From Desmodesmus armatus (taxonomy: Eukaryota; Chlorophyta; Chlorophyceae; Sphaeropleales; Scenedesmaceae), in NCBI GenBank assembly GCA_007449985.2, contig VIIQ02000088.1, forward strand, positions 1 through 64,000: 64,000 nucleotides of DNA. The letters run 5' to 3'. Shown in pieces: positions 12,801 to 23,400 of the stretch. Under the pieces are notes generated by a model that was given only the letters and a program-made list of their open reading frames with translations, was not told where the DNA came from and did not search any database. The position numbers and the translations under genes are program-made. Within the stretch, counting starts at the first letter, position 1. Each line of letters begins with the position of its first letter.

Positions 12801-15800
12801 ACGTGCCAGGTGAGGCAGGCATGGCTGTGGTTGGTGCTTTCTTTGTGTGCCATCTTTCGTTGCAGGCATGCAACAGGTTGCACGAGAGGGGGCGGTGAGG
12901 TGTGAAAGTGGATTGGCGGGTAATGGTTTCTTGGGAGTATAGTCAGGACCGTGGCAAGCACACACTGGCATGCCTGCTGACTGCATAAATTTTGGCTCTC
13001 TCAGCAGATAGCGGCAATGCTGTTGCAGTGTGTCGAAGGCGCTGTAGCCCTCCTTGGATGGTGGTCCATTGCATCTTCTGCTGATGGAAGTGCACCTCCG
13101 CCCGCTGGCATAAGGGTCCCTGTTTGACAGTATGCATTGCCAGGCGGCATGATTCTGTCCCTCTTGTAAGCCGCAAAAGTCGCCCATGCTTGCTTGCAGG
13201 TGTGGCTGACGTGCTGGCTGACGTGCTCAGCAGCATGAGAGATGCAGGCAGGGGCCTGGACAGCAGCAGGAGTGGCAGCCTGGTGCCCTCCATCGCCTCC
13301 CAGCACGGCAAGGGCCTGCTGCTACTGGGTCGCCCTGGCATGGGTGAGCGGGTGTTGCAAGCCGTTTTGGAGTGCCGTTTGCTGGATCGCCATACCTTGC
13401 CATGACCATGCTATTTGACGTCACCCCTCAATCATGAATGTGATGATCATGCCCTGTGCAACCGCCATGAACTCTGGCTGCCTATTGGGCTGCACTGTAC
13501 ACTGCCACGCAAGGGTCTGTGCCTGTTGGTGGCTGTGGCAACTGTTTGTGCTGAATTTTACTGCAGGCAAGACAACGCTTCTGCGTGATGTCGCACAGCT
13601 GATGAGCACGCCGGGGAACCAGGGAGGGCTGGGCATGTCTGTTGTGGTAGTGGACACGACCAATGAGATCGCCGGTGAGACAGCTGATATTGTTCTTCCA
13701 CCTGACAGTGTTGGGTTCAATATATACTTTGTAGTATCGGCGCGTGATGGTGTGATGACAGCACAGTACAGTGGGGGGGGGGGGACAGCCCCACCGCGAG
13801 ATGCTGGGTTTAGGCCAGTGAACTGAAGGTTACATAAACTACTGAAGGTTACATAAACTGCATTGCAACACTTGCTGGCACCCGGCAGCATCATATTGCT
13901 TAGTAGCCAATTGTCCAGTCATACATGTGCATGTTGCTCAAACCACAACATGTGCTGCTGGCTGCAATGTTTGTGTGTTCGTGTGGCAGGTGACAGCGAG
14001 CACCCCCACCCATGCATCGGGCATGCGCGCCGCATGATGGTGGCGCGCCGTGACCAGCAGGCAGCAGTGATGCTGGAGGCTCTCTGCAACCATACTCCTG
14101 AGGTATGCCCAGCTGGACTTGCAAGGGAGCATGACGGTATGGGTCACACCAGCATGCGGCACAGCAATTCTGCCTGTTGTCAGCAGCACCAGCACAGGAG
14201 GGCTCTGTAACACTACATAGACGCACGTCACAGCCAGCTGATACTGTCGCAAAACAAGGGTGGCGTCAGCAAAGTCAGGCTGGCACAACAGCGCGGCACA
14301 TGATAGGTTGCATCACTTGACAGTTAAGAGAACCGGCTCTGCCTCCGGATGCTTGCTTGCAACACGGCTTGTTACCGTGCATCCTGCTTTGCTGCATGCC
14401 ACTGCAGGTCATCGTGGTCGACGAGATAGCGTCAACAGAGGTGAGCAGAAGCTGCCAGCGCCGCTTGGCGTTTTACATGCATCAGCACAGTGCACTCAGC
14501 TGCAGGCTCATCAAATGCATGTGCTTGCTTTTTGTCGCATCAAGTTGATGCAGTTGACTCAGGCAGCTACCATATGCTTGACAAACCTGGTGTTATCAGC
14601 ACAATCAGGTGGGGACTGCTCTACTGGGCCTCATGCAGTGCAACAGTGCTCTGGCATACATGCTGTACAGCGCACGACCTGGCTCACAACAGCAACAAGC
14701 TAATCGCATGTCACTCCGTGCATTCACAGGAGGCAGCTGCGTGCCGCACCATCGCAGCCCGTGGCGTTCTGCTGGTGGCTACTGTGCATGGCTCATGCTT
14801 GAGGGACCTGATCTCCAACCTAGACCTTTGCGACCTGGTGGGAGGAGTGACCAGGCGGCCAGCTCCAGCAGCAGGGGCCACAAGGTGTGTTCAGACAACA
14901 ATCAGGCGCTTTGGCACTACATGTGTGCACACAGTGTGTGGGGCGGCTTGTTGCGTACACACTACCGTTAGGCTGCCTTCATGGCGTTTGGTGTCCATGG
15001 CATACGTGCTGGCTTGCCGGCCGCATGCACTTGACGCTTCCGGTCTGAGCAGGAATCCCTGGCAGTGGCCATGTGCTGACATTGCTGGACCCTGTGGTGT
15101 GGTCACTGGCTGCAGACCCGTCTGGAGCGTGATGGGGCAGCTACTTTTGGAGCAGCGGTGGAGATCTTGGCTACCAACAAGTGAGTTGGCACTGCTTGTT
15201 TCCTAGGTACAAGTGGATCGGAGCAATGGTGAGTGCTTTCAACGCCGGCAAGCAGCAGAACCTTCGGCCACAGGTCCCAGGGTGTGACCTTATTGACATC
15301 ACCTGCACCTCCAGCTTGCATGCACAAGCCTCACCCTCTGCCAGTAGCAGCCTTGTCGGATGCTACTAGCAGCAGAACACTATACTAAGACTCGTGTAAG
15401 GAGCTCCGTACACTCGAGTGTAGCCATTGGCAGGTGTGAAATCAGACAGCCAGCATGCGCACCAGCTCAAAGACGTATGCTCAAGATCAGGCAAGAGGTT
15501 GCTGGCGGTCAGCTTGCTGTAACCCATGCAAACTGCATGCTCAACACGCAGCTCAAACTGCACTGCACCATGAGCCTGGTATCATTAGGATGCCTCTTAT
15601 CAGCATATAAAACATGCCGTTTTGACCGGTGGACTGTCTCCTCACAACTTGCAGGTGGCGGTTGCACCCTGATGTGGCTGCCAGTGTTGACTGCCTGCTG
15701 TCAAGCAGCCACTCCACCGGCAGCAACAGCGCAATCCGGCTGGAAGTCGGTCCGCACACACCACCAGGTACTGCTCGTGCGCCAGTGACGCGGGCTGCAA

Positions 15801-16796
15801 CTTGCGTGACCATGCACTATGATTTTAGGCCCTAAAATCAGTACCGGGTACTGTGTGTATGAGATACCTGGCTCCGTGTGTGACCAATGCAGAATGCCCA
15901 CACCACATTGTGAGCATGGCCAACTCGAGTGCATGTGCCAGAGAATGGCCAAACCAAGTGCTGTGTACCCTCCCCCCTCCTTCACAGGTGCCAACACGCA
16001 GCTGCGCTGCAGGTCGGCAGCACACTCAGCATCAGGTGCCCAGCTGCTGGTCAGCTTTGAGTCTGGGGTGGTCCCACCCACAGCAGCATGGCTGGGTGGC
16101 TCGGAGCCGCCTGCAGCTTGGGTGCCGCCACCACAGACTTGCGGGACCCTGCAGCACCTGCATCAGCACCAACCCCAGCAGCAACCTCAGCAACTACCCC
16201 AACAGCAGCCCCAGCAGCAGCAACAACCACAGCAACCTTCACAACAGCAGCAGCCCCAGCACCCTCAGCAGCAGCAGATGTACATGGATGGGGCAGGGCA
16301 GCAGCTGCAGCGGGTGGGTGTCAAGCGTGAACGAAGCCCAGACAAGCAGGAGTGGCAGCCCCAGGCCAAGAAGGCCAAGGCAGAGGACACCGGCAGCCAG
16401 CAGCAGCAGCAGCAGCAGCGGCAGCAAGCGGCGCAAAAGAGTGCAACTGTGTATGCCTCCAAGGGGAAAGGGCACAGCTGGCAAAGCAGGGAGGTGGTGT
16501 GCCATGTGGTCACAAGTACAGTCACAGTTACAGTGATTAATACGTGCAGGTTTGGCGCGCTGTCACACCAAAAGCCGGCGTGCAAACCCGAAGTGAGACT
16601 GCACCAAGCAGGGGCAGAGGGGTGCAGCCTTGTGAACACTAGGTTATGGATGTGCCTTCATGTGTCCGGCACACACTGCACAGTATCTGTTGTCAGACAG
16701 CATGGAGATGCACGAGGCACGCTGCACACACTGTGTACCCATGGCATGTGGGTGAAGGCGCTTAAAGATTGCTATTGTGGTGCTGCATATGCATAG
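9866..16796 (+). CDS. SpoIIIAA/Ycf45-like P-loop ATPase, long copy 2 with LOTUS-like N-terminus and Gln/Pro repeats
   Basis: Twelve exons give about 1,080 residues: 9866-10420 (ATG), 11004-11863, 12201-12387, 12671-12809, 13200-13343, 13567-13674, 13990-14102, 14408-14440, 14730-14846 or 14884, 15116-15180, 15655-15767 and 15988-16796. Residues about 30-75 (ISIDSLVTKIRAYLEVP, LLQAAGYCNIQELLLTEPAF) resemble a LOTUS/OST-HTH RNA-binding fold; this is inference. A Gln-rich exon with tandem decapeptides follows, then a region beginning REMLGTYTQPGANPYLVDI, then the ATPase with Walker A split by an intron (GRPGMG, GKTTLL), SVVVVDTTNEIAG, Walker B VIVVDEIA on a 33-nt exon, VLLVATVHG, RLERDGAATFGAAVEI and [12 protein letters not shown]. 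Compared with copy 1, about 19 nt are missing after LVGGV; the frame survives only if the donor after 14846 is used. The end of the last exon is uncertain. Confidence 0.75.
10443..10790. repeat. 39-bp tandem repeat in intron 1 of ATPase copy 2
   Basis: About nine head-to-tail units of 39-40 bp, each with the core CTGCACAACCCCTTGCGCAT. Because the unit is a multiple of three it stays open in several frames on both strands (VLAVLHNPLRMVV on +, HAQGVVQDGQHNN on -). It lies between a good donor at 10421 and a good acceptor before 11004, so I treat it as intronic. Confidence 0.85.
11176..11645 (+). repeat. 30-bp coding minisatellite, about 15-16 units of QQPAQPQHQM
   Basis: Near-perfect 30-bp units run through the second exon of ATPase copy 2. 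They differ mainly by AAC/ACC (Q/H) and CAG/CTG/TTG (Q/L) changes. Each unit encodes the decapeptide QQPAQPQHQM. The array preserves the frame and sits between Gln/His-rich non-repeated sequence. Confidence 0.95.
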
Positions 16797-17313
16797 GCAC
16801 TGTGCTCAACGCCCCCATTAAGTGGCAGTGGATGCATGTTTTTGTCGGATCTGCTGCTGTTGTTGACAGTACTGCAGCCTCCCCATGGGTGCTGCAGTTT
16901 ACTGTGGCGGATAGTGAGGTTGGCCTTGTTTGTCCCTCACACTGGCTTGCTGTCATGAGAATCATGTGCGGTTGCTCACTGTGTGGTTGGATGTTTGGTC
17001 GAGCTTACAGTGCAGAGGGCAGCCCAGCCAGGTCATGGATGGAGTCCAAGGTAATCGGAAGAGCTGCTGATACGTGTGCAGAAGGGCCGGATGAAAGGTG
17101 ATGGGCATGCAACAACAGTCCGATGTCTGCAGCGGCCGTTCCATGATGTACGCTTGCACGATTTCAAAGTGGCTTCGCGAGCGGGTGTCAACCGTCGTCG
17201 CTACGGTAGTTCAGTCTCTTACCGAGCATGCACCAATGCGGCATCTGCACTCTACTCACGTCTGTATTGTTTCACAGGCACGCAATGACCTCGTCTTCTG
17301 CGCGAGGTATCCG

Positions 17314-17336
17314 TATCCGTGACAAGGTCACGGATA
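17314..17336. promoter_or_regulatory. Perfect 10-bp inverted repeat with AAG loop upstream of RDR A
   Basis: TATCCGTGAC and GTCACGGATA flank AAG. It ends about 112 nt before the RDR A start codon. The right arm contains the motif also found upstream of RDR B. As RNA it would be a stable hairpin in a 5' UTR; as DNA it could bind a dimeric factor. The role is not known. Confidence 0.5.
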
Positions 17337-17337
17337 G
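17327..17337 (+). promoter_or_regulatory. Motif GTCACGGATAG shared by both RDR copies (A site)
   Basis: The same 11-mer occurs on the coding strand upstream of each RDR copy, here ending 111 nt before the ATG. It is kept although the surrounding upstream DNA looks unrelated. Candidate regulatory or 5' UTR element. Confidence 0.4.
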
Positions 17338-17448
17338 GGACCCATGTTGACTTGGCACCCCTGGAACACTTCGGTAAGGTATCGATCCAGCCGTGCAGGC
17401 AGCTCCAGGAGATATCAGTGTTCACTGACACACAAGCACCACAGCACC

Positions 17449-20400
17449 ATGGGCAAAAGGCGCAGGAGGAACCGGCAGCGCAAGGCCAACTTCAAGCACT
17501 ATCAGACCTTTGTAGAGGAGGAGCAGCAGCAGCACAGCCTTGGAACGCAGTGGCAGCGGGAGTTGTACATCAGCTGCATCAGCCACAACACCAGCCATGC
17601 CCTCTCCTGGACGTTGGACAGTGTCCAGCGCTTCTGCAGTGAGTTTGGAACAGTCACAGCATGCTACCAGGTTCATGGCAAGCCCAGCAACAGCAGCGCA
17701 CTCAGCCGCAGGCCTGGCTGGTGCTCTTCCATTGAGGCTGCTGTGGAAATGGCAACAGCAGCCGCCGCAGAACAGATCCTGCAGCAACGGCAGCTGGTGC
17801 AGTTCCAAGGCAAGAGAGGGTCTTACCAGGAGCTGGCCCTGAGCACACCTTTTGGGTTCCTTCGTTCCAGCAACTGCCTTGGGTGCAGGGGCCGCATCGG
17901 CAAGCCCTGCAGCTGCCCGAAGTACAGCAAGTAGGTACTACTGATTTTTGAGCTGCGGTGCATCGTGTTGATCAAAGTACTTGTCACGCCGCACTCCCTA
18001 GGGCTGTGATCTGTATTGGCTTGGGGGCATATGCAACAGAACGGCTGGTGCTTGAAGCCTCAGCATGTCCAGTAGCCTGCTCAGCATGATGATCAAGCAC
18101 ACTAAGGCAAGATTGGCCCCACTGTGGCATGACCCTTCCATGGCGCATGCCATGCAGTGTCCTTGCACCAGCGCTGTGATGACTGACTCAGTGGCGGCCA
18201 TGCAGCACTGCCGTGTGTGTGGCTTACGCAAGGTGTTCAACACAGTCGAACTGTCGTGCCCCCTGCTTCTGTGGTTGTCATGCTGCCTGCAGGGTGTCCC
18301 TCAACAAGCAGCAGCGCATCCGCTCCTACAAGGAAAACGCCCACCAGCTCACACTCAGCAGGGTGAAGCTCCAGCTTGGCAGCTTGGGGCCTGCCTCCCT
18401 GCTAGCCGCAGGGCGAGCAGGTGCAGCGGGACTCCCCTCCCTGCTAGCCGCCGGGCGCAGCAGCAGCAATCTGGAGCCGCCTGGGCTGCAGCTGGTTGTG
18501 GAGGGCTGCTGCAGGAGTTGCTCGGTGAGCGTCACCATGTATGATCATACAGGGGCCGGTGAGTCACCCGCATCGTGTAAGTTGTGTCATGTGGTCACTC
18601 TTTACCGATGTCCCGTGCATGCGCGTGTGTATTCAACATGTTGGCTACTACATGTCAAGTAGTACTTGACAGACATGCATGCATGTGCGTGTCCGTATGT
18701 GTTTCAGGTGACGCTGGACCTGCAGCAGCGCTGCCTCATGATGGAGCTGCCATTGGAGCAGATGGCAGCCAACACAGCCAGTAGTCGGTGGAGCTTGGAC
18801 TGCCTTGATGACTACTACGAAGCACCAACTGTGACGTACCTGCTCAAGTTCCCCTTCAGGTATGCACGATGTACTCCAGGGAGGTATACCACCCAGGGAT
18901 CAGGGTGTCACACTGGCCTGGTGAATCATGCACATGCTGTGCCTGCATGTCTGTTGTCAACTGCTTTCAGGCTGTGGTGCCGTGCCACACTTGGGTCCCA
19001 TACACATGCACCTGGCGCCTTTGTTTCTGCCACTTCCCCCTGCATACCCCATTCCCTTCAAGGCACTATTCTGCAACACACTCTTGCTTTTTGGTTGTCG
19101 TTGTTGTTCGGTACAGGGACCTCATCCGCGGTGTTCAGCTGGACAGGCACAGCGGCCTGCTGACCTTCACCAGCAGGGCACCGCCCAAGGTGCTGCGGGG
19201 GTTCAAGTGCTGCTCCAGGTGTGGCCAGCAGCAGGAGCTTGGTGACTACGACCCCAGCTGGGAGCTGTGGGTAGATCCCACTGCGCCACAGGCAGTGATG
19301 CCAGCTGGGCACCTCTGCATGGCCTGTGGGTTTGGTGAGTTGCACTGCCAGTTGCCGTGCCAGCACTGGCCTGCCAAAAGTGTGCATTTCACACTGATAC
19401 AGCTGCACTGCACTGCGTAGTACGCATGTATGAGACGCCGCGTGAGCACTGCATGACGGCAACTTGCCTGCTGTCAAGGAGCTCACAGACTGTTGCGGAC
19501 GGTCCGCATTGCATTGCAGTTTGCACAAAGTGGTTTGATCAGGTTGAGATGTCAACCCTCCAATGCAACGCCATCCTTGCCAAGGGTCATGTGATATGTG
19601 GCATAACCTAGATGCACGCATGCAGTGTGCCACCTATCAACATGACCCATGCTTGCCAAATCACCATGACTGCCGGACAGTGTCTGTGTGCATGCGTTCC
19701 ACTCATTTACACTAGCAGCTGGTCGTGACACATGCTGCGCTCATGTTGGTACTGTGCTGCAGCTGGCATGGCCATTGGGTGTAGCAGCAGCAGCTACGGC
19801 ACAGCCGGTGCTGGCAGGCTAGTGGGCAGTGGTGTGTGTGGTGCTGATGGGCTGCTGGGCCGCTGCCTGACCTACAGTCTGAAGCTGGACGTACACTCAG
19901 CTGACACACAGAGTGAGTGAATGCAGATGAGCCCTGGTAGCATTACAACAACTGTTGCAAGCCAACAGCCCGAGGGCAGCTCAGCCACACCTTCACAAAG
20001 ACTTCACTGTTGTCACTGCATGTGATCAAGCCTTGATGGCATCAAAAACTCTACATCAACTACAATTCAGGATCAACCACTGGCAGTTATGACCCTGGCA
20101 ACCTGCTTGCATGCTTGCAGATGCCCTTCAAGGCAACCGCCGCCTGATGAGGAAGCTGCGGGCTTTCAGGCTGCTTGGCGGCGGGCAGCCTCTGAAGGCG
20201 CAGCAGGGCGGGAGTGCTGAAATGGCGGCGCTGACAGCCACCAGCAGCAGCAGCAGCAGCCGTGGTGGCTTGAGCAGCCAGCTGGCCTCACTAGACTTCC
20301 ATGTCTGCTACTGGGTGAGTCGGTGGCAGGCCCAGGGTGTCCTTATGGGGCAAGGCATAGGCAGGTGCTGCCGGCTCATGCTATTTAATCACTGAGATTG

Positions 20401-23400
20401 CTGCCGCCGCGGCCAGCTGCTGTGTGCGCCGGGTGGAGGGTGGCTGACGGTGGCCGCGCTCGCGTGGCAGGCTGTCATAGCCTGCATGGTGAATAATGAT
20501 GTTTGTGCAACAGCAGGTACTGCCGGCTTTGGTTGCTCTGATGCCAGAGTCCAGCACAACAAACCAACACTGCTCGTGTCTTGTGCCCAATACCTGCCTA
20601 TGTGTGAGTCCACAGTCATTGCATACGTGTACCGCTGTCTGACGTCTTGTGTCCCGGATCTATCCCAACAGGTGCACGTGCTGCTGTCAGCTGGCTGCCT
20701 CACCATTTGGCAGGTGTTGCAGCCGCCCTTCCTGCAGCTGCTGCGAGCCACACACCCCACACTGGCCTGCCAGGCCCTGGAGGGGCTGCTCCAGCAGGGC
20801 AGGAGGGTGATGAGGGATGCGACACAGGAGCTGGACAACATGCTGGCAGACCTGCAGGAGGGGGCTGGTGGGGAGCTGGCAGCAGCAGAGGGTGATGGGG
20901 CAGACGATGAGGGGCGCCTCTTCAAGGTGCGTGTATCATGGGAGCGGTGGTCTTTGGGGTTGGTGAGGATTGACTTGGGCGTTTAGCTGTGCTACCATGG
21001 CATCTGTCTGCCGGAACTTGTCCTAGTGTCCTACTAGGACCGAGCGCAGATTGCCGGGCACAGATTGTGTAGCAAGTGCTGGCAGGGATGCATCCATGTG
21101 GGGCTCTTGCTGCTGTACAGCATGATGTTTCAGTGTGTCCAGGCTCACAGTTTCTGGAGGCACTGACAACTGCATGCTTACCCCTTCAGGTGCTGCGTGT
21201 GCATGTGAGCCCCTGCCGCCTGAAGTACCTGCCACCTGAGGTGCAGACAGGACACAGGGTCATACGACACTTCAGCAACCCTGACAACGCACAGAGGTAG
21301 GTGGTGCCACAACCTCCAGCATAAACACGGGCTGAGCCTGTGGTGCATTGCATGGTTGTGATGCAGTGCACCTGCGATGCAGTTTTTACCCATAGTCAAA
21401 CAGCATAACTGCTCAGCTCAGAGGGCGTCACCCATGATGGACGCGGCAGCTTTGTTGGGGTGCGGCCGTCCTCTTGGAGTGCTGTGTGTAGGCTGCTGAA
21501 GCTTCTGTGCATGTGCCATGAACTCATGCTATAAGCACACAACACATTGATGTAACCATTGCTGCTTGCTTGCTGTAACCTGGCACCATGGCATGCATGG
21601 CTTGCTGTGTGCAGCCGCTCGCTGAGCCGTTTGTTCAGTGCGACCTCGTGCCTCACCGGCCTGGTCATCCCCCCTGACCACTTCTTGAGGGTCAGCTTTG
21701 GTGATGAGTCGGGTGACAGGCTGTTCAGCAGCAGGGACGAACCCATCGATGTCTTCTATTGCATCGATTCCTTTAGGAATAGATGCCAATACAGCGCACG
21801 GGTCTCACACCCACACACATGACTGCCAAAACTGGTCTGTAGTAAGGTCCAAAAGGTGCCACAGCAGGCCTTGGCCAGTCGTTTAGGAATGTTGTGGTTA
21901 TAAGAAGTATGACCGCATGGAGACTGTACTGAAGCACGGTGGGTGGTGCTGAGGGTTCCCTGGCAGGGCTTCTGCAGCTAGTAGCTAACCTATTCAGCAT
22001 GGCATTGTTTTGTGACGTTCTGGTGTGTCTTTTGCTTGCACCACTCCAGCAGTATCACAATGCACGACCGTGTGTGCTGCCCTTGTCGCCATTTGCAGGT
22101 GTGCTGGTGAATGGGCGGCACTACTGCATGCTGGCCTACTCCTCAAGCCAGCTCAAGGTACGCACAAGCGCTCAATCAGCCACCCATCACAAACGACAGC
22201 AAGGATGAGGGTGGCTGCAATCGCCAAGCACCACTGGCAGCCAGGACTACTACTAGTAGTCCTAGCTGGTAGCAGCCGCTGCAGTGCACCACTGGTGCAC
22301 CACTACAGTGTAGCCATGATTAAGTAAGTCACTGCCCAGTCAAGCTGTGATGCTGACAAGTGGCTTGCCCTCCTGCAGGCGTGGTCCTGCTGGATGGTGG
22401 CTGACCCCCTTCAAGGTCAGGCTGGTGCGGTGGGTGCTGCCAAGGTCGCCCATGCCCTGCGCCACTGGATGGGTGACGCCCTCACACGCATCAAGGTGCC
22501 CGCCAAGTGTGCTGCACGTTTGGGGCAGTGCTTCTCCACAACTGTGGACGCAGCACGCGTGGACAAGCAGCAGCTGGTGAGCACAACGTGCTCATGCATG
22601 AACGATTTGCGCACACTTGAACTGCACGATCATCGGATTGTGTAGAAGCGCTCGTCACATGAGTGATGATATGACAGCCCAGCTGGGGCGCAGTTTGAAC
22701 TTGCTGTCCTGCTGCAGAGAGTGATGTGCACTGCACATGCTCAGTCACACTGACTGACTGAGCATGTCACAGCGCAAAGCAACCGGTATGGCCCATTTGC
22801 TGAGAGCTTGATCCAGAATACTCTCTGCATCACACATACGACAGCGCTATCTATAAATTCTGAGCGACCCATCTCTCTCTTGGTGGATTACATGCAGGCC
22901 AAGGTGGCAGACATTGAGCGCAATGGCTACTGCTTCAGTGATGGCGTGGGATGCATCTCGCCAGGTAAGAGCCTACACCGTGTAGTGTGATGGCATCAAG
23001 TTGCATGCTGGCAGCTTGCTATGCATGCCACGGCATGGCATGCACGTGACCTCAGGGTGAGCAAGCCACTTACTAGGCTACTGCACCGGCAGCAGGGTTG
23101 TCGCAACAATGGCAGTGTTGGCGTCCACACTCAACCCTGCAGCAGAGACGCTGCTGCAATCTCGACCTCACGTGTGTCCAGCATGTGGTGGCACACAGAC
23201 AAGGCACATTTGCATCTATGCTCTTGTTGTGCCCTTGCTGTGCAGAGCTGCTGGATGAGGTGCTGGACGCGGTCAGGCCTTTTAGGGCACCAGATGAGCC
23301 GGCCATCTCTGCAATCCAGGTGGGTTCTTGACGTTCGTGCGTGCTCCCCAAATGTGCCTGGATTTGCACGGTAGACAATGTATGCCATGGCATGGGCTGC

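Larger units (their letters stand above)
16797..17448. other. Upstream region of RDR copy A; no gene seen
   Basis: No convincing exon. The stretch holds a 10-bp-arm palindrome and an 11-mer shared with the upstream region of RDR copy B (both listed separately). It probably contains the promoter and 5' UTR of RDR A. Confidence 0.45.

Noticed and set aside
21757..21907. Ordinary spliceosomal intron in RDR A
   Set aside because: The edges defined by comparison with copy B are not GT-AG; only a shifted, weak donor and acceptor pair could work.
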